From positions 1-19,359 of the forward strand of contig JAWOIO010000230.1 in NCBI GenBank assembly GCA_046484625.1: a stretch of DNA of 19,359 nucleotides, given 5' to 3'. Positions 1 to 7,390 of the stretch are shown one piece after another. Under the pieces are notes generated by a model. The model was given only the letters and a program-made list of their open reading frames with translations. It was not told the DNA's origin and did not search any database. Positions within the stretch are counted from its first letter, which is position 1; every line of letters begins with the position of its first letter. Position numbers and translations under genes: made by a program. This stretch comes from DASUAO01 sp046484625. GTDB taxonomy: Bacteria > Actinomycetota > Acidimicrobiia > IMCC26256 > PALSA-555.

Positions 1-66
1 CGCGCCGGCACCGACATGCTCATCGGCACGCTGTGGCAATGGGAGCTCTACGGCCGCACGCCATGA
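1..66 (+). CDS. 3' end of an unidentified gene
   Basis: An open frame enters from the left edge and stops at TGA 64-66. It gives 21 residues ending in LWQWELYGRTP. The reading is aromatic-rich and has coding-like composition, but it is too short to assign to a family. It lies just left of the toxin remnant and may be unrelated debris. No function is proposed. The frame could also be open by chance. Confidence 0.3.
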   Translation, partial: RAGTDMLIGTLWQWELYGRTP

Positions 67-163
67 TGCTGGGCCCGAAGAGCGCGGACGTCCCGCTCGT
101 TGTCGCAGCGAGGCGATCGATTGCCGACGAGGCTCGATCTGTATGCGTCTTGACTCATCATGA

Positions 164-301
164 GCGATAGGCCAGGCGATCCTGTTGCTCGGTGGCGACA
201 AGTCGGGTGAGCGGAAGGACTGGTACGCGTGGGCGGTGCCGCTCGCTGGTGACCTGTATGACGAGTACTTGCGGGAGCTCGGTGAGGAAGGATTGATCTG
301 A
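164..301 (+). pseudogene. HigB/Gp49-like (RelE superfamily) toxin, C-terminal remnant
   Basis: The frame opens after an in-frame TGA at 161-163 and has no start codon before the recognisable part. It reads AILLLGGDKSG, then WYAWAVPLAGDLYDEYLREL, and ends EEGLI. The LLLGGDK...WY...P.A..LYDEYL pattern is characteristic of the C-terminal half of phage-derived Gp49-like/HigB toxins (about 110 residues when whole). Only about 43 residues remain. Its TGA shares one base with the ATG of the XRE antitoxin gene at 301, the usual toxin-then-antitoxin order of this family. The catalytic N-terminal strands are missing, so it should be inactive. Family assignment is from memory of the motif and is fairly secure. 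That the 5' part was lost by deletion is inference. Confidence 0.7.
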
Positions 302-822
302 TGGCACGAACCAAGTTCTCCGAACTCCGCGACGCTGTGGTCGCCAAGCCCGGCGCTGTCGAGCGGCTCGCCGGTCTGCGTGTCGAGACGCTGGAGGAGA
401 TCCGGCTGTATGAGCTTTGTCACGGTGAGGCGATCAGCCAGGCCGAGCTCGCCGGCCGGCTCGACGTGACGCAGCGGGCGATCTCCAAGCTCGAGCACTC
501 CGACGACGTGCGCGTATCGACACTGCGGCAGTACCTCGAAGCGCTCGGCTCCCGCCTGGAGCTCGTTGCGGTGTTCGACGACGAGGATCGTCGGGTGCCG
601 ATCCACCTCGGCCGCGACGACGCCGTGGGTTCAAATCCCACCCCCGCCACCACCGAAGCAGCAGGTCAGAGTCGACGACCTCAAGTCGCGTCTGACCGAC
701 CGCGACCGAGACGCGCCATGAGCCAGGCCGCGTGTCGCCCGGGCCGCGCCATGGCCTGGGCGCGCGCTGGGGCCCCCGGTGCAGGTCAGTCGAGCGCGGT
801 CATACGGCGCACGCGTCGATAG
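301..822 (+). CDS. XRE-family antitoxin, C-terminus fused to a tRNA 3'-end scar
   Basis: The ATG at 301 overlaps the stop of the toxin remnant. Residues 1-110 are a complete HigA-like antitoxin: an N-terminal helix, a helix-turn-helix at about 45-75 (QAELAGRLDVTQRAISKLE) and a C-terminal segment LRQYLEALGSRLELVAVFDDEDRRVPIHLG. It would bind its own promoter and its toxin. The natural end would be near HLGRDDA, but from base 625 the sequence is the T-arm and acceptor of a tRNA. The frame therefore runs on for about 65 residues of R/A/P-rich translation of non-coding DNA to 822. The DNA-binding core looks intact; the toxin partner is broken, so this is probably an orphan regulator. Whether the tail is tolerated is unknown. 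Confidence 0.75.
   Translation: MARTKFSELRDAVVAKPGAVERLAGLRVETLEEIRLYELCHGEAISQAELAGRLDVTQRAISKLEHSDDVRVSTLRQYLEALGSRLELVAVFDDEDRRVPIHLGRDDAVGSNPTPATTEAAGQSRRPQVASDRPRPRRAMSQAACRPGRAMAWARAGAPGAGQSSAVIRRTRR
625..652 (+). repeat. tRNA 3'-end scar, copy 1 (T-arm + acceptor + CCA)
   Basis: The 28 bases comprise a T-arm (GTGGG, TTCAAAT loop, CCCAC), a CCCCGCC acceptor strand, A and CCA. The T-arm pairs perfectly. No D-arm, anticodon arm or 5' acceptor strand precedes it; antitoxin codons do. The right flank shares AGCAGGTCAGAG with copy 2 at 7321-7367. It is best read as the downstream attachment half-site left by an element that integrated into a tRNA 3' end. Confidence 0.75.
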
Positions 823-848
823 TCCGATCAGGTCGATAGTCCGATCAA
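815..848. repeat. 17-bp tandem duplication
   Basis: GTCGATAGTCCGATCA occurs at 815-830 and again at 832-847, giving a period of 17. It lies between the first tRNA scar and the unidentified frame ending at 886. Each copy contains the imperfect dyad CGATAGTCCGATC. Two copies are too few to call an iteron array. It could be a slippage duplication or an operator pair. Confidence 0.6.
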
Positions 849-885
849 GCGGCTTGCCTGCGTCGAGCACCGGTCTCTCCCGCGC

Positions 886-1131
886 TCAGCCCGACAGCGC
901 GACGGGCCGTTCGGCCGGATCCTTGTTGATCGGAGCGGTCCAGGCCTCGCCCGGGAGGTTCGTCCCGATCACGACCCGGGTCTGGGTCCCCGCCAGCGTG
1001 CGGTGCAGCCAGTGGGCCCGACGCGAAGCGGTCGGCTGACCACGATGCGGGCTCTGTTTCCCGCTGCAGAACGGATCGCGCGTGGCGACGGATCTGCCGT
1101 CGACACCCGCGCCGACAGCGTGGGGCGGCCG
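886..1131 (-). pseudogene. Unidentified coding tail in frame after the CBS-protein stop
   Basis: Directly after the TGA of the CNNM/CBS gene (1132-1134, minus strand) the same frame stays open for 81 codons to a TGA at 886-888, with no ATG/GTG/TTG start near its beginning. The last 45 residues look like real protein: AHWLHRTLAGTQTRVVIG, then TNLPGEAWTAPINKDPAERP and VALSG. I do not recognise the family. The likely reading is the C-terminus of a gene whose front was lost at the boundary with the CBS gene. Translation by stop readthrough is possible but unsupported. This stretch between 853 and 1131 holds no other gene that I can support. Confidence 0.35.
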
Positions 1132-2466
1132 TCAGCCTGTTGATCCATCGCTGCTGATCGATTCGGTCGACGGTCGGCTTGGTCGAATCCGGATTCGGGT
1201 GATCTTTCGGCCGCGCAGCTCTTCGACCGTGAGGTCGTGGCCTTGCACGGTCACGGTCGTTCCGGGCGTTGGAAGTGTGCTCGTGACGGTGAGCACGACA
1301 CCGGCGATGGTGGTGACCGCGGGGTTGGTGAAGACGATCCCGTGATCGTCCTCGAGTTCGGCGAGCGTGACCTCGCCATCGAGGCTGAGAGACCCGTCGT
1401 CGCGACGGAGCGCTTCGCTATCGACCGAGTGGGCCCCGTCGTCCATCACCTCGGCGATGACGTCGTCCATGGTGACGAGGCCGAGCGTGCCGCCGTACTC
1501 GTCCACGACGAGTGCGGCGTGCGTGCGGTCACGTCGAAAACGCTCGAGGAGTTGTTCGGCGCTCGCTGTGCCGGCGATGGTGGGGATCGGTCGAAGGAGA
1601 TCCCCTATGGTGAGTGATCCACGACGTTGCTCGGCTCGGATGAAGTCCTTGATGTGGAACAGGCCGACAACATGGTCGAGGGACCCATCGATCACGGGAT
1701 AGCGGCTGCGTCCAGAGGCCGTGACGCGTGCGGTGATCTCCTCGGGTGGGGTGTTGATGTCGAGGGCTTCGATGCGGCTGCGTGAGGTCATCAGTTCTTC
1801 GGCGGTGCGCTCGTCGAGGTCGAAGACGTTACGGATCAGGTTCCGCTGCATGTCGCCGAGTTGTCCGCTGCTGGCGGTCTCGTCGGTGACGATGGCGAGT
1901 TCGGCGCTGGTGTAGAGGGCGAGTCGCTGGTCGGGTTCGGGGATGCGCAGCAGCCGCATGAGTCCCAGTGCGGCGGCGTTGAGGACGGCGACCATCGGAC
2001 GGAAGACCAGACCGAACACGCGCATCACCGGGTTCACGTGGAGGCTGATCGTCTCGGGCGTCTGGAGAGCAAGTGCCTTGGGGATCATCTCACCGAACAC
2101 GACGTGCATGTAGGTGATGCCGCTCAGGGCAATGATGAACCCAACTGTGTGTGCGGCGACGTTCGAGAGTCCGAGGTCCTCGAACGGTCCGTACAGCCAG
2201 CCGGCAACCGCAGGTTCGCCGTACATGCCGAGCCCGATGCTGGCCAGCGTGATCCCGAGCTGGGCGATCGCTATGTAGCCGTCTTTGCCCGCGGGCCGGT
2301 CGAACACACCGAGCAGCCAGCGTGCCGGCCGGTTCCCGCTGTCGGCGAGGGTCTGCAGGCGGCTGCGGCGGGCGCCGACCAGCGCGAACTCGGCGGCGAC
2401 GAACACGCCGTTGACGAGGACGAGCACGATGATCACGACGACGGGGATCACGACGGTCGTGATCAT
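1132..2466 (-). CDS. CNNM/CBS-domain (CorC/HlyC-type) membrane protein, second gene
   Basis: A 444-residue protein with the full architecture of bacterial CNNM-like transporters. Residues 1-190 form the CNNM/DUF21 transmembrane domain, with a first helix near 5-25, a FVAAEFALVGARRSRL start signature, and further helices near 65-90, 105-130 and 150-170. A CBS pair follows at about 205-330 (TSRSRIEALDI... and LVVDEYGGTLGLVTMDDVIAEVM). A CorC_HlyC domain at about 350-430 ends the fold. Family members handle Mg2+ or Co2+ efflux at the inner membrane, with the CBS pair sensing nucleotide/Mg2+. The ATG overlaps the upstream paralogue's TGA (ATGA), which fixes the start and implies translational coupling. 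Many relatives were once named hemolysins, which is not supported here. Ion specificity cannot be read from sequence. Confidence 0.9.
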   Translation of the reverse strand: MITTVVIPVVVIIVLVLVNGVFVAAEFALVGARRSRLQTLADSGNRPARWLLGVFDRPAGKDGYIAIAQLGITLASIGLGMYGEPAVAGWLYGPFEDLGLSNVAAHTVGFIIALSGITYMHVVFGEMIPKALALQTPETISLHVNPVMRVFGLVFRPMVAVLNAAALGLMRLLRIPEPDQRLALYTSAELAIVTDETASSGQLGDMQRNLIRNVFDLDERTAEELMTSRSRIEALDINTPPEEITARVTASGRSRYPVIDGSLDHVVGLFHIKDFIRAEQRRGSLTIGDLLRPIPTIAGTASAEQLLERFRRDRTHAALVVDEYGGTLGLVTMDDVIAEVMDDGAHSVDSEALRRDDGSLSLDGEVTLAELEDDHGIVFTNPAVTTIAGVVLTVTSTLPTPGTTVTVQGHDLTVEELRGRKITRIRIRPSRPSTESISSDGSTG

Positions 2467-3755
2467 CGGGCACCGCCAGGATCGGTGAAGCTGACTCGTG
2501 TGACGGTACGCCCGTCCATGGCATCGACCTGAAACTCGGGTCCGTCAGGTGTGATCGCCACGATGTCGCCCGGGACGGGGATCTGTCCCAGGTGATGCCA
2601 GACGAGCCCGCCGACGGTGTCCACATCGACGGTGTCGGACCTGATGCCGAAGCGATCCTGGAGCGTCGACAGCAAGACGTCACCTCGCACCGAGACCCGT
2701 CCCTCGGCAGAGGTGATGGGTTCGTCCTCGAGGTCGAACTCGTCGTGCACTTCACCGAAGATCTCTTCGATGGCGTCTTCGAGGGTGACGAGGCCAGCGA
2801 CGTCGCCGTACTCGTTGACGACGAGCGCGCAGTGCTGCTCCTCTTCGCGCAGTGTTCGCCACAGGTGCGGAACGGTCACCATCTCCGCAACGGCCACCAC
2901 GGGGCGGGTGACTTCGCTCACCGGGTGGTCGGGGTCGACTTGCGCGCGGACGAACAGGTCGCGAAGGTGGGCGAGGCCGATGGTATCGCCGTCTGTACCG
3001 GTGACCGGGAAGCGGGTGTGTGGCCCGCCTGCAAGCCGGGCGAGCGCATCGGCGACGCTCGTCGTGTCGGGCACAGTCAAGAGCCGCAGTCGGGGGGTCA
3101 TGATCTCTCGGACGAGTCGATCGTCGACGTTGAGGATCCCGGCGAGCATGTCGCGCTCGGATGAGTCGATGAGACCGCCAGCGGCGCTCGCGCGGTAGAG
3201 GCCGGCGAGCTCTTCGGGCGAGTGGACGTGGGCGTGGCTGTGGTCGACCTGAAGGTTCCACAGCTTCATCAGCTTGAACGCCGACCCATTGAACAAGGCG
3301 ACGAGGGGTCGGAAGACCCATTGGCTGATCTGCATCGGAGGAAGCGTCGCCATCGCGAGCTTCTCCGGGTAGCGCAGCGCGACCGCCTTGGGAAGCAGCT
3401 CGCCGAGCACGACCTGGACCGCGGTGATCGCTACGAGGACGATCAACACCGCAGCGCCACGGCCGCCGATGCTGCCCAGCGCCGGTTCGAGCAGTGGGGT
3501 GAGCTGCGCCTGGCCGTAGGCGCCAGCGACCAGGCTGCTGAGCGTGATGCCGATCTGGCATGCCGCCACGTAGGCGTCGAGACGCATTGGGTCAGCGAGA
3601 ATCGCGAGCAATCGTTTCGCCGAGCTGCTCCCGGCAGCGGCATCCTCTTGGACTCGGGAACGCCGCGAGCCGACCGTTGCGAACTCGGCCGCGACGTACA
3701 GGGCGTTGAACGCAACCATCACGATGATGACGAGCAGGGGGGTAGCGACGCTCAT
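2463..3755 (-). CDS. CNNM/CBS-domain (CorC/HlyC-type) membrane protein, first gene
   Basis: The protein has 430 residues from ATG 3755 (MSVATPLLVIIVMVAFNALY). I chose this start because the first transmembrane helix begins at once. An upstream in-frame extension to 3833 has poor coding character and overlaps debris. Residues 1-190 are the CNNM domain (YVAAEFATVGSRRSR near 21-35). A CBS pair lies at about 205-330 (EIMTPRLRLLTVPD; ALVVNEYGDVAGLVTLEDAIEEIFGEV). The C-terminal CorC_HlyC domain is at about 350-425. It shares layout with the downstream gene at 1132-2466, and the pair probably works as a heteromeric Mg2+/divalent-cation exporter, as tandem CNNM-type genes are common in actinobacteria (inference). 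It sits in a block with P-type ATPase genes. No convincing promoter was found. Confidence 0.9.
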   Translation of the reverse strand: MSVATPLLVIIVMVAFNALYVAAEFATVGSRRSRVQEDAAAGSSSAKRLLAILADPMRLDAYVAACQIGITLSSLVAGAYGQAQLTPLLEPALGSIGGRGAAVLIVLVAITAVQVVLGELLPKAVALRYPEKLAMATLPPMQISQWVFRPLVALFNGSAFKLMKLWNLQVDHSHAHVHSPEELAGLYRASAAGGLIDSSERDMLAGILNVDDRLVREIMTPRLRLLTVPDTTSVADALARLAGGPHTRFPVTGTDGDTIGLAHLRDLFVRAQVDPDHPVSEVTRPVVAVAEMVTVPHLWRTLREEEQHCALVVNEYGDVAGLVTLEDAIEEIFGEVHDEFDLEDEPITSAEGRVSVRGDVLLSTLQDRFGIRSDTVDVDTVGGLVWHHLGQIPVPGDIVAITPDGPEFQVDAMDGRTVTRVSFTDPGGAR

Positions 3756-3929
3756 GGACGATCCCGACCCACACGGCACTTCTCGGTCGAAATCATTCTC
3801 GGCCTCATCCCTGCTCCCGGCCCATGGCAGCACCCTTCTCTACACGATCTGCACCGCAGCGAGGTGGTCTCATCATTGTTGCCTCTGGTCAGTCCTCGAT
3901 GAACCGTCGTCGCGGCGGAGGCCGGGTAC

Positions 3930-4196
3930 CACCGGAAGGGGAAATCGATCCGCTGGAGGGCGATGATCGCGGTGAGTAGCACGGCGTAGTTGCGTTGTCC
4001 TTGGTGATGAACAGATTGGCCCCCCCGACGGTTCCGGGTCGTACTCGCCGGGTAGGAGCGAAGCTGCACGAGAGCACCTCGTCCTCGAGGTCCTTGTCGA
4101 TTCGCGAACACGATCTCACCGCCGATGCGCGACGCGCCCGCGGAGCGATGTTGACCGGTCCGTCCGCACGACGTTGTTGAACCTCCTCATCCGTCA
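3930..4196 (-). pseudogene. Relic of a second P-type ATPase (CtpE-like)
   Basis: This region between the intact ATPase and the CBS genes has no intact gene but is not random. Reading leftward from 4196 it gives LTDEEVQQRRADGPVNIAPRA, the N-terminal actuator lead-in of HAD-IC P-type ATPases. In a shifted frame GGEIVFAN follows, matching the usual GEIVRAN continuation. After unrelated sequence comes GGANLFITK at 4000-4020. In another frame YAVLLTAIIALQRIDFPF (3935-3989) matches the C-terminal membrane segment that normally follows VANLFLTKT. So the two ends of one ATPase gene survive with the middle deleted and several frameshifts. The CtpE-like label is a motif-level judgement. The remaining part, 3756-3929, shows nothing assignable. 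Confidence 0.6.
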
Positions 4197-4219
4197 GCTC
4201 AGCTGCCGCGTGTCGAGGC

Positions 4220-6802
4220 TCATCGGAGGATCCCCGCCCCGTCCGGGGTGCGCGGTGCCGGCCGGGGTGAGCGGCGATCCCACATGATGCGGACGCCCTG
4301 CGTGGCCGCGACGGGGACGACGGCCAGGCTCAACGCGATCGCCCACGCCGTCGGTGAGAGGACCGTGAGTCCGAGGAGGTCTCGCAGCGGTCCGACTCCG
4401 AGCGCCAGCGCTTCCAGGGTGACGGTCAGTGCAAGCGCGCCCCACAGGTACGGGTTAGCGGTCGCACCTCGGAACCCTGAGCCGTGGTCGGTGCGGGCGT
4501 TGAACACGGCGAGTAGTTGGGCGGCGGTGATGGCAATGAAGGTGGTGGTGCGTGCCTCGTCGAGGGCAAGGTCGAGGGGTCCGAGTGCCACGAGGTAGGT
4601 CGTGAGTCCGACGCCGCCGACGAGCAACCCTTGGACGGCGATCCGGCGGACGGTGCCGGCGCCGAGCACGGGTTCGTGCTTTGGGCGCGGTGGCTGGCTC
4701 ATGGCGTCGTCGCTGCTCGATTCGAGCGCCAGGGCGAACGAAGGGATGACGTCGATGATCAAGTTGTTCCACAGGATCATCAGGCCGGCGAGAGGTGCGG
4801 GTTCGCCGAGCAGGATCGCGGCAACGACGAGGAAAACGACCGAGAGGTGCCAAGAGAAGAGGAACTGGCCGAAGCGTCGGATGTTCTCGAAGATCCGACG
4901 GCCCTCCTGGATGGCGTGCTCGATCGTGGCGAAGTCGTCGGTAGTGAGCACGATGTCGGCGGCTTCGCGTGCCACGTCGGTCCCGGTGCGGCCCATGGCG
5001 ATACCGACGTCGGCCTGACGCAACGCAGGGGCGTCGTTCACGCCGTCGCCGGTGACGGCGACGATCTCACCGTCGGCCTGCAGGGCGCGAACGATGCGCA
5101 GCTTGTGCTCGGGTGCGACACGGGCGAACACGTCCACGTCTACGATCCGTCGGGCGAGCTCCGCGTCGTCGCAGGCATCGATGTCGACGCCGGACATCAC
5201 CTGGTCGTGGCGCAGGCCGAGCTCACGGGCGACCGCAGCGGCGGTTCGGGGCTGGTCGCCCGTGATCATCACGACCCGCACCCCGGCTCGGTGGCAGACC
5301 GCGACCGCATCGATCGCGGCAGGGCGAGGCGGGTCCGCGATGCCGACCACCCCGAGGGGGACAGTTGCAGCAAACACATCGTGTTCGGACCCACCCGTAC
5401 CGCGCGTGGGCCCGCTCGCGATCGCCAAGGTTCGCAGGGCACGTGCGCTCATGTCATCGACCGCCGCGATCAGGTCGGCATCACGAGTCGGGTCGAGCAA
5501 CACCTCTGGTGCGCCCTTGGCCAAGACGTCGGGACCGACCACAACGGCCATGCGCTTGGTGGTCGAGTCGAACGGGATCTCGTCGTCGCGTGCCACGCCG
5601 TCTCGCACGGTCCGCCAGTCGAATCCGGCGTCTGCTGCACCTCGCAGCAGTGCGACTTCCGTCGGATCCCCCACCGGGTCGCCGTCGGGTGCGATGTCGG
5701 CGTCGTTGCACAGCGTGGCCGCGCGCCATAGCTGATCCGGATCGAGACCGTCGGCGGTGTGGACCTCGACAACACGCATCTCGTTCGCGGTCAGCGTGCC
5801 CGTCTTGTCAGACGCGATCACGCTCGTGCTCCCGAGCGTCTCAACCGTCGGCAGACGGCGCACCAACGCGCTCTGGCGGGCCATGCGCCGCATGCCGACG
5901 GTGAGCGTGAGGGTCGCGACCGCGGGCAGACCCTCGGGGACGATCGCCACCGCGAGTGCGATAGACACCTCGAGGACTTCGTACACCTCGAGGCCCCGCA
6001 TCCAGCCCAGTCCAGCCAACGCGAGCGCGAGTCCGACGACGACGAGGGACAGGCTGCGGCCGAGCCGTTCCAGGCCCGCCTGCAACGGTGCTTGCATGGT
6101 GTCAGTTGCGGCGGCGAGGTCGGCGATGCGCCCGACCTCCGTTCGCGTACCGGTCGCGACCACGACACCTCGCCCACGACCAGCCCGGACGGTCGTGCCG
6201 GTGTAGAGCATCCCGACGCGCTCTGCGAGCGCGGTGGCGGCCGGCACCGGTTCGGTCGTCTTGTGGACGGCTTGGCTTTCACCAGTGAGCGCCGACTCCT
6301 CGACCTCGAGGTCGCTCACCTCGATCAGGCGGATGTCGGCCGGGACTCGGTCGCCTGCCTCCACTGCGACGATGTCGCCAGGGACGAGGTCGACTGCGTC
6401 GACCTCGTCGCGGCGGTTCTCGCGTTCGACGTCGGCCACGCTGCCGGTCAGGCGTTGCAGCGCCTCCATCGATCGAACGGCCCGCAGCTCGGTAACAAAC
6501 CCCACCACCGTATTGACCAGCAACACGACCGCGACAGCAGCCGCCTCGATGATCTCGCCAATCGCGATCCCAGCTACCACTGCGGCGGCGAGGAGTACGA
6601 CCACCGCGCTGCGGACCTGGTCCCACAGGATCGACCAAGCGGACAGCTGTCTGCGCTGCTCGAGCCGGTTGCGCCCCACCAGTCGGCGGCGACGTACCAC
6701 CTCGGCCGCGTCGAGGCCGACGGTCTCGTCGACACCGAGACGGTCGAGGATCTCGGCCACGTCGAGCGTGTGCGGCGCGTCGGCCACCAACTCAGCAGCC
6801 AA
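4220..6802 (-). CDS. P2-type cation-transporting ATPase
   Basis: An 860-residue protein with every hallmark of a P-type pump. There is an N-terminal cation-ATPase domain (10-55), membrane helices near 63-105, and an actuator domain with TGES at 173-176. Helices near 251-300 carry PEGLP at 289-293. The phosphorylation site is DKTGTLT at 332-338, the nucleotide domain has KGAPE at 429-433, and MITGDQ (512-517) and TGDGVNDAP (584-592) follow. A six-helix C-terminal domain lies from about 645 to 850. This places it among P2 (Ca2+/Mn2+ or Na+/K+-like) ATPases of the inner membrane; the ion is uncertain. The start is TTG at 6802, inside the truncated hepT end; GTG near 6787 is an alternative and may be the ancestral start. 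No clear Shine-Dalgarno sequence is visible. The stop lies directly beside debris of another ATPase. Confidence 0.92.
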   Translation of the reverse strand: MAAELVADAPHTLDVAEILDRLGVDETVGLDAAEVVRRRRLVGRNRLEQRRQLSAWSILWDQVRSAVVVLLAAAVVAGIAIGEIIEAAAVAVVLLVNTVVGFVTELRAVRSMEALQRLTGSVADVERENRRDEVDAVDLVPGDIVAVEAGDRVPADIRLIEVSDLEVEESALTGESQAVHKTTEPVPAATALAERVGMLYTGTTVRAGRGRGVVVATGTRTEVGRIADLAAATDTMQAPLQAGLERLGRSLSLVVVGLALALAGLGWMRGLEVYEVLEVSIALAVAIVPEGLPAVATLTLTVGMRRMARQSALVRRLPTVETLGSTSVIASDKTGTLTANEMRVVEVHTADGLDPDQLWRAATLCNDADIAPDGDPVGDPTEVALLRGAADAGFDWRTVRDGVARDDEIPFDSTTKRMAVVVGPDVLAKGAPEVLLDPTRDADLIAAVDDMSARALRTLAIASGPTRGTGGSEHDVFAATVPLGVVGIADPPRPAAIDAVAVCHRAGVRVVMITGDQPRTAAAVARELGLRHDQVMSGVDIDACDDAELARRIVDVDVFARVAPEHKLRIVRALQADGEIVAVTGDGVNDAPALRQADVGIAMGRTGTDVAREAADIVLTTDDFATIEHAIQEGRRIFENIRRFGQFLFSWHLSVVFLVVAAILLGEPAPLAGLMILWNNLIIDVIPSFALALESSSDDAMSQPPRPKHEPVLGAGTVRRIAVQGLLVGGVGLTTYLVALGPLDLALDEARTTTFIAITAAQLLAVFNARTDHGSGFRGATANPYLWGALALTVTLEALALGVGPLRDLLGLTVLSPTAWAIALSLAVVPVAATQGVRIMWDRRSPRPAPRTPDGAGILR

Positions 6803-6887
6803 GCGACTCGTCGCGGTCGGCGATGTGACGCTCCAGGTTGGCGCACGTCTCGATGATGTCCTCGAGACGCTGACGGTCGTCTCTCAC
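6792..6887 (-). pseudogene. HepT (HEPN/DUF86) toxin, 5' fragment
   Basis: GTG at 6885-6887 overlaps the mntA stop as GTGA, the classic coupling of MNT-HEPN pairs. It reads VRDDRQRLEDIIETCANLER followed by HIADRDESLGC and a TGA at 6792-6794, 31 residues in all. RDDRQRLEDI.E.C.NLE is the usual opening helix of DUF86/HepT proteins of about 110-120 residues. The RX4-6H catalytic motif that defines the RNase lies much further on and is absent, so no toxin can be made. Sequence changes to the ATPase ORF at about 6790-6805, marking a recombination or deletion joint. Confidence 0.75.
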
Positions 6888-7198
6888 AGAGGCACGGCCT
6901 CGGCGAGCACCACCGCCCGCACAGCCGGCCGAAGGCTGTCCGCGGTGACGACGTCGACCTCGACACCAAGAAGACTCTGCAGGTCCATCAGGAGCCCTCC
7001 GAGGTCGAAGAAGCTGCGACCCGGCTCGAGGTCGACGAGGAAGTCCAGATCGCTCTCGACGGCCGCGCGATCCGCTGCGACCGAGCCGAAGACCCGAACG
7101 TTGTGGGCTCCTCGTCGCGCGGCGACGTCGAGGATCGTGTCCCGCCGGGCGCGTACGTCCCGCAGGGTCTGGGCCTTGGGCGCCTGCTCGATCGTCAT
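6884..7198 (-). CDS. mntA: MntA-type minimal nucleotidyltransferase (type VII antitoxin)
   Basis: The protein has 104 residues from ATG 7198. An N-terminal helix (TLRDVRARRDTILDVAARRG) precedes the nucleotidyltransferase core: GS at 38-39, then SDLD giving D50 and D52, and the third acidic residue D82 in GVEVDVVTAD. In characterised type VII systems such enzymes AMPylate the HEPN toxin HepT at a tyrosine to silence it. Here the loop is GSVAADRAAVESDLD, so the usual Arg-Gly after GSxA is replaced by Ala-Asp-Arg, though an Arg is one position along. The partner hepT starts by GTGA overlap but is truncated, leaving this antitoxin without its target. It is the rightmost gene of the leftward cation-transport block, just left of tRNA scar 2. 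Confidence 0.85.
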   Translation of the reverse strand: MTIEQAPKAQTLRDVRARRDTILDVAARRGAHNVRVFGSVAADRAAVESDLDFLVDLEPGRSFFDLGGLLMDLQSLLGVEVDVVTADSLRPAVRAVVLAEAVPL

Positions 7199-7242
7199 GC
7201 CTCCATGTTGCCCGATCAGCCCACGGCCGGCGCGACCAATCC

Positions 7243-7261
7243 TGTCACCGGACTTGTCACC
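7243..7261. other. Paired TGTCACC motifs beside tRNA scar 2
   Basis: TGTCACC occurs at 7243-7249 and 7255-7261, 12 bases apart, followed by AGTGGGAGC. The same pair with the same spacing lies at 9109-9127 beside scar 3. Position and spacing suggest integrase arm-type binding sites, or the end of a lost integrase gene. A third, single TGTCACCAGTAGGAGC lies at 14583-14598. Confidence 0.45.
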
Positions 7262-7303
7262 AGTGGGAGCGAACTCAGGCGCGCGCGATTGACGTAACGA
7301 CGC

Positions 7304-7348
7304 CTCATAACCCGAAGGTCGTGGGTTCAAGTCCCACCCCCGCCACCA
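7304..7348 (+). repeat. tRNA(CAU) 3'-half scar, copy 2
   Basis: The 45 bases start at an anticodon loop (CTCATAA, anticodon CAT). Then come the 3' anticodon-stem strand CCCGA, variable loop AGGTC, a perfect T-arm (GTGGG, TTCAAGT, CCCAC), acceptor strand CCCCGCC, A and CCA. The preceding bases do not pair with CCCGA and no D-arm or 5' acceptor GGCGGGG exists, so this is not a functional tRNA. A break exactly at the anticodon loop is the known crossover point of many tyrosine recombinases, so it reads as an att half-site. The anticodon suggests a methionine (or Ile-CAU) tRNA as target. Confidence 0.8.
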
Positions 7349-7363
7349 TCGCATCAGCAGGTC

Positions 7364-7390
7364 AGAGGCCCCGCTTTTGGCGGGGCTTCT
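7364..7390 (+). terminator. Rho-independent-like hairpin after tRNA scar 2
   Basis: GCCCCGC at 7368-7374 pairs with GCGGGGC at 7380-7386 across a TTTTG loop, and the stem extends outward with AGAG/TTCT. It resembles the hairpin after scar 3, so it probably travelled with the tRNA downstream flank and once ended the tRNA transcript. There is no long T-tract, which is common in high-GC actinobacteria. Confidence 0.6.

Noticed and set aside
420..653. Minus-strand ORF beginning MVAGVGFEPTAS
   Set aside because: This is the well-known false translation of a tRNA 3' end (T-arm and acceptor read on the opposite strand), overlapping the antitoxin gene.
4517..5731. 404-residue plus-strand ORF
   Set aside because: It is antisense to the P-type ATPase, whose full set of motifs is on the minus strand; the plus reading is a high-GC shadow.
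7304..7348. Functional tRNA gene
   Set aside because: The 5' acceptor, D-arm and 5' anticodon-stem strand are absent; upstream bases cannot pair with CCCGA.
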